A stretch of DNA of 41,690 nt from Collinsella sp. (GTDB lineage: Bacteria; Actinomycetota; Coriobacteriia; Coriobacteriales; Coriobacteriaceae): contig JAIHVJ010000002.1 in assembly GCA_022720335.1 (NCBI GenBank), positions 1 through 41,690 on the forward strand. Direction: 5' to 3'. Made by a program: the position numbers and the translations under genes. A model generated the notes under the pieces. It made no database searches and was not told where the DNA came from. It saw only the letters and a list, made by a program, of their open reading frames with translations. Of the stretch, positions 16,541-24,382 are shown one piece after another; within the stretch, counting starts at the first letter, position 1; every line of letters starts with the position of its first letter.

Positions 16541-17392
16541 CTAGGCCAAAGAACACGGGTAGAACGTTTGGTTAAAGAAGTCGACGACTTCGTTTTCGAA
16601 CGCATTGATGCGCTCGTGAGCGTATTTGGCATAGACGATATGCCTCCGGTCACACTCAAGACCGTTGAATACGGCAAACTGGCCCTTGGGGTCGCTCGCG
16701 GCATCCATGAGCGATGTGCCCATGAGCACCGATCCGCGCACCCGAGACGACAGCGCCTCAAGGCCACCGGGAATTGGATTGGCAACCGCCGTGCAGGCGA
16801 GGCCCCGCTCGTCCAGAGCAGAAACCGCCAGCGCGACTCCGCCGCCAAGGCCCTCGCCCCATGCAAAGATGCGGTCGGGGTCCATGCCATCAAGATTGCG
16901 CGCCACCTTCGCCAACGCGCAACCCCAACGGACGCGCTCGACAAAAGCGGGCGAAGAAATCCCCCGCTGCAGGTCGTCCGCACCAGCAACATCGTCATCC
17001 AGCGCGAGGACGGCATACCCCATGGCGGCAAATCTCGTCATGTGATGCCAGCCGCGCACAGGCCGATCGATGTCGTGGAACATCAGGCACAGCGGCACGC
17101 GCTCAGATACTCGGGCACGACCGACAGGCTCGATCAAACGAGCGTGAATCGCATCGTCACCGAGCTCAAAGGAGACCTCCGAGTAACGGGCGCAGGGGTT
17201 AACAAAGTCAATCGCCGTTATGGCCAGGCCTTGAATCTCAAGATTCGAAGCGCATGTCTCTAAATCAGAAACATCTGCTTGGACATCACCGCGCCAGTCC
17301 CGATATTCTGCGAGCCTTGACGAAACCGTTCCAGGAATTCCCACGAGTCCGGGGACAATCAGCTCGTCAACATTGCTCTCGCACTTAGACAT
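16541..17392 (-). CDS. Degenerate acetyl-xylan-esterase-like paralogue, nucleophile lost
   Basis: This 283-residue protein is a shortened paralogue of the esterase encoded just upstream. The nucleophile motif GASQGGG of the neighbour reads GEGLGGG here (Gly181 at the Ser position). The catalytic Asp (Asp230, followed by GQFAVFN) and His (His259 in KYAHE) align and are kept. The HGY near the oxyanion site is HDI. About 40 residues are missing between the nucleophile and Asp positions compared with the neighbour. It overlaps the upstream gene by 8 bases and has GGGAGG before the ATG, so it is translated and probably retained for a purpose. Classical serine esterase activity is unlikely; a binding, regulatory or partner role is possible. 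Confidence 0.8.
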   Translation of the reverse strand: MSKCESNVDELIVPGLVGIPGTVSSRLAEYRDWRGDVQADVSDLETCASNLEIQGLAITAIDFVNPCARYSEVSFELGDDAIHARLIEPVGRARVSERVPLCLMFHDIDRPVRGWHHMTRFAAMGYAVLALDDDVAGADDLQRGISSPAFVERVRWGCALAKVARNLDGMDPDRIFAWGEGLGGGVALAVSALDERGLACTAVANPIPGGLEALSSRVRGSVLMGTSLMDAASDPKGQFAVFNGLECDRRHIVYAKYAHERINAFENEVVDFFNQTFYPCSLA

Positions 17393-18362
17393 GAGCCTCC
17401 CCTCCCTTGCAGAAAAACGGAATGATCAGATCGTCAAAATCCTGAATCTCCTCGTGGCCAAAGCCTTCAAAGAACTCATGACGCTTTTCGCAGGTCAGGT
17501 TGTTATAGACCGCAAACTGCGTCGCTGGCGGACAGACGATATCGGCTGTGCCGGTGCCAAACAGCACGGGGCATTTGACCATAGGGGCAAAGTTCTTGGA
17601 ATCGAAGTACGCCAGCTTGGCATAGGCTTCGTCAATACGAGTCGAGTCCTCGTCAAACCAGCGAGACCAATAGCGCAGGCCCTCGTAGGCAATGTCGTCG
17701 GCATCCAAATCCCAGACCAGGCGGAAATCTGACAGGAAGGGATAGAGGATGGCGGCGCGATTGATAAGCTCGCTGTTAAGCGCACAGGTAGCAATGCCCA
17801 GACCGCCGCCCTGCGACGCGCCGTTCACAAATACGCGGGAAAGATCGATGCCCACGAGCTCGCGAACGATGCGGCACAGGATGCGAATATCTTGGTGCAA
17901 GCGGACATAGTAGAGGTTGGCCGGGTCGCCGTCGATACCGGCGACGATATGCCCAGCAACCGTCGTGCCTTCAAATCCACCAATATCCTCGGAGGGGCCA
18001 CCCTGGCCAGGACAATCGAGAGCGATGAGTGCCATGCCCATGCCCGCAAACGACGCCTGCTCAAACCAGCTGCGGCTTGCACCCGGATAGCCGTGGAACT
18101 GTAGCACCAGCGGCACGGGCTCGTCCGAAACCGGCTTGAGATACTTGGCATGCAGGCGTGCACCACACATGCCGGTATACCAGAGGTCGAAAAACCGACA
18201 GGTCGCGGAATCCGCAACCGAAGCCGCCTCAATCGCATAGTCGAGCTCGACGGCGTCGGCCTCGGCCATGCGGTCCTTCCAAAAGAGATCGAAATCCGAT
18301 GGACGGGGCATAGCGCCTCGATATTCACCAAATTGCTGTTGTAGCTCCTGAGCACTTGGCAT
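17385..18362 (-). CDS. Acetyl-xylan-esterase (AXE1) family hydrolase, possible sialate O-acetylesterase
   Basis: A cytoplasmic alpha/beta hydrolase of 325 residues with no signal peptide. The catalytic triad is visible as Ser183 in NGASQGGG, Asp274 in GTADIVCPPATQFAVYN and His303 in GFGHEE, close in position to the triad of the B. subtilis cephalosporin-C deacetylase. LQFHGYPG forms the oxyanion region. Members deacetylate sugars and small esters. Within a sialic acid operon, removal of O-acetyl groups from imported sialic acid or its products is a reasonable inference, though dedicated sialate O-acetylesterases usually belong to other families. The chosen ATG lacks a close ribosome site (AAAGG lies 15 bases away); a TTG five codons upstream is the alternative. 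Confidence 0.85.
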   Translation of the reverse strand: MPSAQELQQQFGEYRGAMPRPSDFDLFWKDRMAEADAVELDYAIEAASVADSATCRFFDLWYTGMCGARLHAKYLKPVSDEPVPLVLQFHGYPGASRSWFEQASFAGMGMALIALDCPGQGGPSEDIGGFEGTTVAGHIVAGIDGDPANLYYVRLHQDIRILCRIVRELVGIDLSRVFVNGASQGGGLGIATCALNSELINRAAILYPFLSDFRLVWDLDADDIAYEGLRYWSRWFDEDSTRIDEAYAKLAYFDSKNFAPMVKCPVLFGTGTADIVCPPATQFAVYNNLTCEKRHEFFEGFGHEEIQDFDDLIIPFFCKGGEAHV

Positions 18363-18398
18363 GGCTCGTGAACCCAACCTTTCGAAATCGCAACGGAG

Positions 18399-18426
18399 GT
18401 GCGCCCGGTAAGTGAACCGGGCGCAC
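18399..18426 (-). other. Perfect hairpin between transporter and esterase genes
   Basis: Perfect 11-bp arms GTGCGCCCGGT (18399-18409) and ACCGGGCGCAC (18416-18426) have a 6-base loop. On the minus strand no T-run follows, so termination is doubtful. It sits 16 bases after the ATPase stop and could protect the upstream transporter mRNA or mark a processing site. Confidence 0.6.
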
Positions 18427-18442
18427 GGGAGGGAAAGCGAGG

Positions 18443-19270
18443 CTACTCGCCGAGCTTGGGATGAAGCAGCGACGGCGCAGCGCCGAGCAGCATCTTGGTG
18501 TAGGGGTCCTGAGGATGCTGGAAGACCTGCTTGGCCTCGCCCTGCTCGACGATCTTGCCGCCATTCATAACGATGATGTCGTCAGAGATATAGCGGACCG
18601 TCTGGATGTCATGGCTAATGAACACCATGGCCAGGCCGAGCTCCTTTTTAAGGTCGGTCAGCAGGTTCAGAATCTGCGCGCGGACCGAAACGTCCAGAGC
18701 CGAGGTGGGCTCGTCGGCGATGATGGCATCGGGGTTCAGCGACAGGGCACGGGCAATTGCGACGCGCTGACGCTGGCCGCCCGAAAGCTGGCCGGGAAGA
18801 ACCTCGGCAGCGGAGCTGGGCAGACCGGTGATCTCCAAGAGTTCCTTGACGCGCTTCTCCTGCTCGGCCTCGGTACCCAGGTTGTGGACGCGCATGGGGT
18901 CGAGCAGCTGCTCGCGAACGACCATGCGGGGGTTGAGCGCCGTGGCCGGGTTCTGGAACACGACCGAGATGACGCGACCCATGTGGCGACGGTCCTCGGC
19001 GGTACGTTTGGTAACGTCCTTGCCCTTAAAGTAGACCTTGCCGCTCGTGGGGGCCTGCAGGCCGCACATGACGTTAGCGGTGGTGGACTTACCGCAACCG
19101 GACTCGCCGACGATGCCGATCGTCTGACCGGGCATGAGCTTAATCGTTACACCCTGGACGGCGTGAACCAGGTTGGGGTGCAGAATCGAGCCGGTACGGG
19201 TCCTAAAGGTGACGTGGACGTCATCAAGGAAGATGATCGGCTCGACGCCGTTGACTGCGGTATCGCTCAT
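18443..19270 (-). CDS. ABC transporter ATP-binding protein, OppF/DppF type (sialic acid operon)
   Basis: Cytoplasmic ATPase of 275 residues that should pair with the ATPase half of the fused protein encoded just upstream. It shows Walker A GESGCGKST, Q-loop VVFQNPATALNP, signature LSGGQRQR, Walker B AIIADEPTSALD and H-loop ISHD. It ends shortly after LGAAPSLLHPKLGE and therefore lacks the C-terminal cysteine-rich oligopeptide domain of longer family members. The ATG follows the upstream TAG directly, and GGAGGTGAT overlaps that stop region as a near-perfect ribosome site. Substrate is inferred from the operon as sialic acid; peptide transport is the alternative. Confidence 0.9.
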   Translation of the reverse strand: MSDTAVNGVEPIIFLDDVHVTFRTRTGSILHPNLVHAVQGVTIKLMPGQTIGIVGESGCGKSTTANVMCGLQAPTSGKVYFKGKDVTKRTAEDRRHMGRVISVVFQNPATALNPRMVVREQLLDPMRVHNLGTEAEQEKRVKELLEITGLPSSAAEVLPGQLSGGQRQRVAIARALSLNPDAIIADEPTSALDVSVRAQILNLLTDLKKELGLAMVFISHDIQTVRYISDDIIVMNGGKIVEQGEAKQVFQHPQDPYTKMLLGAAPSLLHPKLGE

Positions 19271-21286
19271 CTACATCACCTCCGCGTGAGGGGTCAAACC
19301 ATTTGCCTTGAGCACCTCGTCGGGGAGCTCGGAATAGAAGTGCTCGGTGCCGGGCACGCGCTTGAAGACCGGACGGGTGTCCAGGCCAATACGCGGGTGG
19401 CTCGAGCGGGGCGCGAAGCGATCGCCCTTGGGGAAATCGCGCGGGCTCGGAACGGCGCCGGGCACCTGGTGCAGGCGGCCCGAACCGCTCTCGATGGACA
19501 GAACGGAACCCAGAAGACCGCGGGTGTACTCGTGGATCGGGTTAGTGAGCAGCTCCTTGGTGGGCGCCTGCTCGATAACCTGGCCAGCGTACATAACCGT
19601 GATGTTATGGGCGACCTCGGCGACCAGAGCCAGGTCATGCGAAACGAAGATCATGGCAAAGCCGAGCTTGGCCTGAAGATCGTTGAGCAGCTTGATGACC
19701 TGCTTCTGGACGGTAACGTCCAGAGCGGTCGTGGGCTCGTCGCAGATGACCAGCTTGGGGTCGCGGGTAAGGGCCATAGCGATCAGGACACGCTGACGCT
19801 GGCCGCCGGAAAGCTCGTGCGGATAGCTCTCGAGCGTGCGCTTGGGATCGAGGCCGACGAGCTCCAGGAGCTCCTCGGCGCTGCGGGTTCCGCCGCGCTT
19901 GGTGAGCTGCTTCATCTGGGCAGAGATGAGCATGGAGGGGTTGAGCGAGGACAGGGCGTCCTGATAGACCATAGCGATATCGGTACCACGCAGGCCGAAC
20001 CACTCCTTCTTGCTCATCTTGAGCAGGTCACGGCCCTCCCAGAGGACCTCGCCGGAAAGGTGCTCGTCCTCATCGGTCAGGCCCATGATGGCCAGCGTGG
20101 TGATGGACTTACCGCAACCGGACTCGCCCACCAGGCCCATGGTCTGACCAGGACGAACGTCAAAGTTGACATGGTCGACGACGTTGATATCACCGTGATG
20201 CTCAAACTGAATGCAGAAGTCACGGACCGAGAGAATCGGTTCGACAGACTCGTCGGGCACGTGGCGATCGTCACGCTTGAGCTCGACATCGCGCAGGGCG
20301 CCAAGGCGAGCGGAGAGGGACTGGGCCTGCTCCTTGTAGGCGCGAACGGGGTCGGAGACCAGCAGGTCGGCCTCGCGACGCTTGGAGGAATCGGTAGGAT
20401 CCAGGGCGGCGGAGGGAGCAGCGGCCATGGCGTCGGTAATGCCCTCGGAGAGGATGTTGAGCGCCAGGCAGGTGATCATGATGGCCAGGCCCGGGAACAG
20501 CGCCTGCCACCAACGGCCGGCGAGCACGCCGCCGCGGGCGTCGGCGAGGATGTTGCCCCAGGTAGCGGTGGGCTCCTGGATACCAGCGCCGATGAAGGTC
20601 AGCGAGGCCTCGAAGATGATGGCGTCGGCGACCAGGGTAACGGTGAAGACCATGATCGGGGCGATGCAGTTACGCAGAACATGCTTGATCAAAATCCACG
20701 GAGCCTTGGCGCCGGAAACGATGACCGCGCGGACATAGTCCTCGCCGTACTCGGACACGATGTTGGCGCGCACGATACGGGCAATCTGCGGAGTGTACAT
20801 AAAGCCGATGGCGAAGATAATCGACGGCACGGAGTTGCCCAGGATGGAGACGAAGACGGCCGCGAGGGCGATGCCCGGGATGGACATGATGATGTCCAGG
20901 ATACGCATGATCGTCTCGGAGACGGCCTTGCGCGAAACCGCTGCAAGGGCGCCCACGACCGAGCCGCAGACCAGAGCCATGGCAGTGGCGCCAAAGCCGA
21001 TAATCAGCGAGTAACGACCACCGTAGAGCATACGCGACAGAATGTCGCGACCCTTATCGTCGGTACCGAAGATAAATCCGTTGCCGGGAGCCTGGCGAGC
21101 CGTAAAGATCTCGACCGGGCTATAGGGGGCAAGAAGGGGCGCCAGGATCGCAGTCAGGGCGACCAGCACCAGCACGACGGCGGCAATCTTAGAAGACAGC
21201 GTCATCTTCTTCCAGCCACCGAGCTTGAGCCCCTTGGAGGCAGCCTTCTCGAGCTGCTCGGTTTGCTTCTCTCGAATCTTTACCAT
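19271..21286 (-). CDS. Fused ABC permease (DppC type) and ATPase (DppD type)
   Basis: One 671-residue polypeptide joins two subunits that are separate in most peptide/nickel-type transporters. Residues about 30-290 are a DppC-like permease with six hydrophobic segments, the loop FGTDDKGRDILSRMLYGGR and an EAA loop at about 185-206. A hydrophilic linker (about 290-350) leads to an ATPase with Walker A GESGCGKS (387-394), LSGGQ (492-496), Walker B VICDEP and His550. The C-terminal domain, which normally carries a cysteine cluster, reads GDRFAPRSS with no Cys. A similar fusion is, from memory, known in the SatABCD sialic acid transporter of Haemophilus ducreyi, which would support the substrate call. 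It starts 3 bases after the permease gene. Confidence 0.9.
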   Translation of the reverse strand: MVKIREKQTEQLEKAASKGLKLGGWKKMTLSSKIAAVVLVLVALTAILAPLLAPYSPVEIFTARQAPGNGFIFGTDDKGRDILSRMLYGGRYSLIIGFGATAMALVCGSVVGALAAVSRKAVSETIMRILDIIMSIPGIALAAVFVSILGNSVPSIIFAIGFMYTPQIARIVRANIVSEYGEDYVRAVIVSGAKAPWILIKHVLRNCIAPIMVFTVTLVADAIIFEASLTFIGAGIQEPTATWGNILADARGGVLAGRWWQALFPGLAIMITCLALNILSEGITDAMAAAPSAALDPTDSSKRREADLLVSDPVRAYKEQAQSLSARLGALRDVELKRDDRHVPDESVEPILSVRDFCIQFEHHGDINVVDHVNFDVRPGQTMGLVGESGCGKSITTLAIMGLTDEDEHLSGEVLWEGRDLLKMSKKEWFGLRGTDIAMVYQDALSSLNPSMLISAQMKQLTKRGGTRSAEELLELVGLDPKRTLESYPHELSGGQRQRVLIAMALTRDPKLVICDEPTTALDVTVQKQVIKLLNDLQAKLGFAMIFVSHDLALVAEVAHNITVMYAGQVIEQAPTKELLTNPIHEYTRGLLGSVLSIESGSGRLHQVPGAVPSPRDFPKGDRFAPRSSHPRIGLDTRPVFKRVPGTEHFYSELPDEVLKANGLTPHAEVM

Positions 21287-21289
21287 AAT

Positions 21290-22246
21290 CTACACCGTCC
21301 TGATGCGCGGGTTGATGAGCAGGTAGAGCATGTCAACCACGATGTTGATGATGATGAAGGCAAGAGCAACGACGATAACGACGCCCTGAACCAGGTTCGC
21401 CTCGTTGCCCTGAACGCCCTGCAGAATCGCGGTGCCCATGCCGGGGAGGTTGAAGATAACCTCGATGACGACAGCGCCGCCCATGAGGTAACCGATCTTA
21501 AGACCGAGGGTGGTGACCGGGGTGATCAGCGCATTGCGAAGAACGTTGATGCCGACGACGACCTTCTCGGGAACGCCGGCGCCGCGAGCCATACGGACAT
21601 AATCCTTGTCGAGCTCCTCGACCATGGCGGTACGCACGATACGAGTCATCTGGCCCGTCAGCGGAAATGCCAAGGCGATGGCGGGCATGATCATACGTCC
21701 CAGATAGCCAACCGGATTCGTGGTGAAGTGAGGCAGAGCACCCGATGCCGGGAGCACCTTAAGGTAGGAAGAGAACAGCAGGATCAACAGAACGGCAAGC
21801 CAGAACGACGGGGTTGCCAAGCCGGCGATGGAAAAGACGCGGATCACTTGGTCCGGCCATTTGTCGCGATACAGTGCCGCGATGACGCCGAGCAAAAACG
21901 AAACGACCGCACCGATGGCAAGACCGATGAAGGTCAGCTGCATCGTGACGGGCAGGGCCGTGGAGATGCGCTTGGCAACGGAGTTGCGAGCAGCACCATA
22001 GGTGCCCATGTCGCCATGAATCAAATCGCCCATATAGCGCACGTAGCGCACGGGCCAGGGGTCGTCCAGACCATACTTCTCATGGTACTCGGCAACCGCC
22101 TCGGGCGAGGCACCGTCACCCAACGCCGTGTAGGCGGGGTCGGTCTTGGAGAACGACATAAGGAAGAACACCAGGACGGTGACGCCCAATGCCATGATCG
22201 GCAGCGCCACAAGACGCCTTCCAATCAAACGTAGCAAGTTGTTCAC
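21290..22246 (-). CDS. ABC transporter permease, DppB type (sialic acid operon)
   Basis: Inner-membrane permease of 318 residues. The likely start is a GTG at 22246 with AAAGGGGAG upstream; the upstream ATG would add eleven hydrophilic residues without a ribosome site. The first helix LVALPIMALGVTVLVFFLM is followed by the usual extracytoplasmic loop, here with YHEKYGLDDPWPVRYVRYMGDLIHGDMG. Five further helices and an EAA loop (ARGAGVPEKVVVGINVLRNALI) follow. It forms the channel with the permease half of the fused protein. The gene lies after the binding-protein gene, with a hairpin in the 157-base spacer. Confidence 0.9.
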   Translation of the reverse strand: MNNLLRLIGRRLVALPIMALGVTVLVFFLMSFSKTDPAYTALGDGASPEAVAEYHEKYGLDDPWPVRYVRYMGDLIHGDMGTYGAARNSVAKRISTALPVTMQLTFIGLAIGAVVSFLLGVIAALYRDKWPDQVIRVFSIAGLATPSFWLAVLLILLFSSYLKVLPASGALPHFTTNPVGYLGRMIMPAIALAFPLTGQMTRIVRTAMVEELDKDYVRMARGAGVPEKVVVGINVLRNALITPVTTLGLKIGYLMGGAVVIEVIFNLPGMGTAILQGVQGNEANLVQGVVIVVALAFIIINIVVDMLYLLINPRIRTV

Positions 22247-22307
22247 GTTCTCTCCCCTTTCTTTTGTCGGTAGGACCAACTGGTATATGAGTACGGATAC
22301 TCATTAC

Positions 22308-22341
22308 AAGACCCGAGCGACATCGTTGCCGCCCGGGTCTT
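22308..22341 (-). terminator. Hairpin between the binding-protein and permease genes
   Basis: Arms AAGACCCG (22308-22315) and CGGGTCTT (22334-22341) pair perfectly, with partial pairing inside. On the minus strand only TTGTAAT follows, so it is a weak terminator at best. The position matches the attenuator in the opp operon. A short dyad CGGTC/GACCG (22361-22375) lies nearer the stop codon. Confidence 0.5.
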
Positions 22342-22403
22342 TGTTTCAACTATAAGGATACGGTCCCAACGACCGACATCCTGCATACAGACTCAAGCGA
22401 GTC

Positions 22404-24017
22404 TTACGCCTTGACGGTCGCAACGCCCCTGAAGGACATGCTCGTCGTGCCGATGCCCTTGAAGCCATCGAGGGCCTCGCCGTTGGGCGCAGTGGACGGA
22501 TCGTCCCAGGAAGCGGAGACGGTCTTGACGTGGACAACGGGGTACAGAACGGCGTTGTCGGCAATGATGTCGAAGCACTCGTTCCACTTCTTCTGCTGCT
22601 CGTCGCCCTCGGCGGCAAGAGCCTCGTCCATGAGACCGTGGAGCTTCTGCCACTCAGCGGACTCCTTCCACGGGCAACGGGTCTGCATCCAGACGTTGTC
22701 GCCGTACCACCAGTTGAGCAGCAGGTCGGGGTCGGCGCCGAAGCAGGAAGGATCGCCAGGGGCAAGGAGGATATCGTAGGCCTCGCCGCCGTCGATGGCA
22801 GCGTAGGTGGCCGGCGAGGTATCGGTCTGGATGGTCACATCGAAGCCGAGAGCGTCGAGGTCGTTCTTGACTTGGGCGGCCATGCCCTTAATCTGCTCGT
22901 TATCGGTGGTGCGCAGGGTGATGGCACCCGGGGTGATGCCAGACTCCTCGATGAGCTTCTTAGCCTTCTTGGCGTCGGTCTTGTACACCGTGGAAGCCTC
23001 ATGATAGTTGGTGAAGCTCTTGGGCAGGTAGCAGCTGGCAGCGGTGGCAAGGCCGGCGAAGGTGTTGCTGACCATCTTCTCGGTGTCGAGCGCATACATG
23101 ACAGCCTGACGGACCTTGACGTTGTTCCAAGGCTCCTTGGCGACGTTGAACATGATGAAGCGGGTGCCGAAACCCTGAACGTTATCGATCTTGCAGCCGG
23201 CGCTCTCGAGCTGGTCGACGGCGTCAGCGGTAACGAGCTCCATAACGAGCGTGGAGCCCTCCTGCTGAGCGGTAACACGAGCGGTGGGGTCGGTCAGGAT
23301 GCTGTACTGGATCTTCTTATCCTCGGCAGCATACTCACCGTTGTACTCGGGGTTGGGAACCAGGGTGATCTCGGTATCGGAGATAGAGTCGTACATCCAG
23401 GGGCCGGAGCCGATCGGCTGCTTGGCGCGATCCTCCTCGGTCTGGGTGGCCGGGGTAACGCGGACGATGGCCAGACGATCCTTGAGCAGGGAGAAGTTGG
23501 GGACCTTGGTCTTGACCGTCACGGTGCTGGCGTCCTTGGCCTCGATGGACTCGAACGGCTGGAAGAACGGAGCATAGGTAGCGGAAGCGGCGCAAGCGGT
23601 GTAGGAGGCAACGACATCGTCAGCGGTGACCTCGGTGCCATCGGAGAACTTGGCGCCCTTGCGGATGGTGACCTCGAAAGTGGTGTCGTCCACAGACTTG
23701 GGATCGTCGGTGGCGAGCTCGTTGAAGGTGCTGTAGTCGTGGTAATCGATGCCGTAGAGGCCCTCGACGACGTGCCAGTTAGCACCCAGGCCCACAGCGG
23801 AGCCGGTGCTGGCGGGATCGAAGCTGGACGGAGCGTAAGCGGAACCAGCGGTGATCACGCCGCCGCCACGGTTGGCGGAATCGGTGGAACCGGAAGCGGA
23901 ACCCTCGTCGCTAGAGCTGCCACCGCAGCCGGTGAGACCAAGCCCTGCGACAGCAGCGACGCTGCCGGTGAGGCCGAGGAACGAACGCCTGGACATACCC
24001 TTGTTGATGATGGCCAT
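22404..24017 (-). CDS. Solute-binding lipoprotein, SBP_bac_5 family, probable sialic acid binding
   Basis: First gene of the operon, 537 residues. The N-terminus carries a clear twin-arginine motif, SRRSFLGL, and then a hydrophobic run ending in the lipobox LTGC, so it is probably a Tat-exported lipoprotein. The mature part matches family 5 binding proteins (PIGSGPWMY, VRQAVMYALDTEKM, CFDIIADNAVLYPVVHV). AGGAG precedes the ATG at 24017. Family 5 mostly binds peptides, nickel or heme, but some members serve sialic acid transporters; nanA, nanK and nanE in the same operon make that the best inference. Direct proof would need binding data. Confidence 0.85.
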   Translation of the reverse strand: MAIINKGMSRRSFLGLTGSVAAVAGLGLTGCGGSSSDEGSASGSTDSANRGGGVITAGSAYAPSSFDPASTGSAVGLGANWHVVEGLYGIDYHDYSTFNELATDDPKSVDDTTFEVTIRKGAKFSDGTEVTADDVVASYTACAASATYAPFFQPFESIEAKDASTVTVKTKVPNFSLLKDRLAIVRVTPATQTEEDRAKQPIGSGPWMYDSISDTEITLVPNPEYNGEYAAEDKKIQYSILTDPTARVTAQQEGSTLVMELVTADAVDQLESAGCKIDNVQGFGTRFIMFNVAKEPWNNVKVRQAVMYALDTEKMVSNTFAGLATAASCYLPKSFTNYHEASTVYKTDAKKAKKLIEESGITPGAITLRTTDNEQIKGMAAQVKNDLDALGFDVTIQTDTSPATYAAIDGGEAYDILLAPGDPSCFGADPDLLLNWWYGDNVWMQTRCPWKESAEWQKLHGLMDEALAAEGDEQQKKWNECFDIIADNAVLYPVVHVKTVSASWDDPSTAPNGEALDGFKGIGTTSMSFRGVATVKA

Positions 24018-24153
24018 GTCTTCTCCTATCAATAGAGAATCTTACCCGGGAGCACCTAGACGTGCCCCCGCGCAACTTGCGGACGATATATACCTTACCT
24101 ACCGACGAGCCCAACTGAGGTGCCGCGCTCGGCGACCGATACATACATACGCT

Positions 24154-24192
24154 TGAACGGTATTTACTACCGTTCACCGAATTCATTGACAA
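24154..24192 (-). promoter_or_regulatory. Candidate promoter and operator of the sialic acid operon
   Basis: On the minus strand TTGTCA (24187-24192) and TAGTAA (24164-24169) are 17 bases apart. The -10 box lies inside a perfect palindrome with 9-bp arms TGAACGGTA (24154-24162) and TACCGTTCA (24168-24176) around a 5-base spacer. A repressor bound there would block the promoter. The palindrome is certain; the promoter and the regulator are inferred, and no regulator gene is in the window. Confidence 0.45.
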
Positions 24193-24330
24193 ACGATTCG
24201 CCAGACAGTATGTATCACCGAGGTGAGATATCAGTCTTCGTCAACCCGCAGGATAGCAGGGTTGTTCACCATGGCTAGTCAAACGTTTTAGCGTTAATAA
24301 AACCCGAAATCGGCTGGTAATCGCCGTGAA

Positions 24331-24361
24331 ATACATGATTGAAAATCACGCAATCATGTAT
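24331..24361 (-). terminator. Inverted repeat just after uvrC
   Basis: Perfect 11-bp arms ATACATGATTG (24331-24341) and CAATCATGTAT (24351-24361) have a 9-base loop. It begins 21 bases past the uvrC stop, so it may end the ybaK-murJ-uvrC transcript. The stem is AT-rich and only TTT follows. An operator role for the downstream operon is the alternative. Confidence 0.45.
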
Positions 24362-24382
24362 ATCAGTTGTTTAGAGGCGTGT

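Larger units (their letters stand above)
24018..24382. other. 365-base spacer upstream of the sialic acid operon
   Basis: No gene is seen. On the minus strand it holds a candidate promoter and palindrome (24154-24192), an imperfect CAACCC/GGGTTG dyad (24242-24264), an AAACGTTT core with flanking T and A (24279-24290), and an 11-bp inverted repeat near the end of uvrC (24331-24361). The part from 24180 to 24382 is more AT-rich than the genes around it. Confidence 0.6.

Noticed and set aside
18461..22234. A 1257-codon open frame on the plus strand opposite the transporter genes
   Set aside because: It is antisense to three well-supported ABC genes, has no ribosome site or recognisable domain, and its low-complexity Asp/Gly/His-rich product is what codon bias produces in this frame.
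24242..24264. CAACCC/GGGTTG dyad as a terminator or riboswitch upstream of the sialic acid operon
   Set aside because: Only six outer base pairs, interrupted inside, no T-run and no known riboswitch core.
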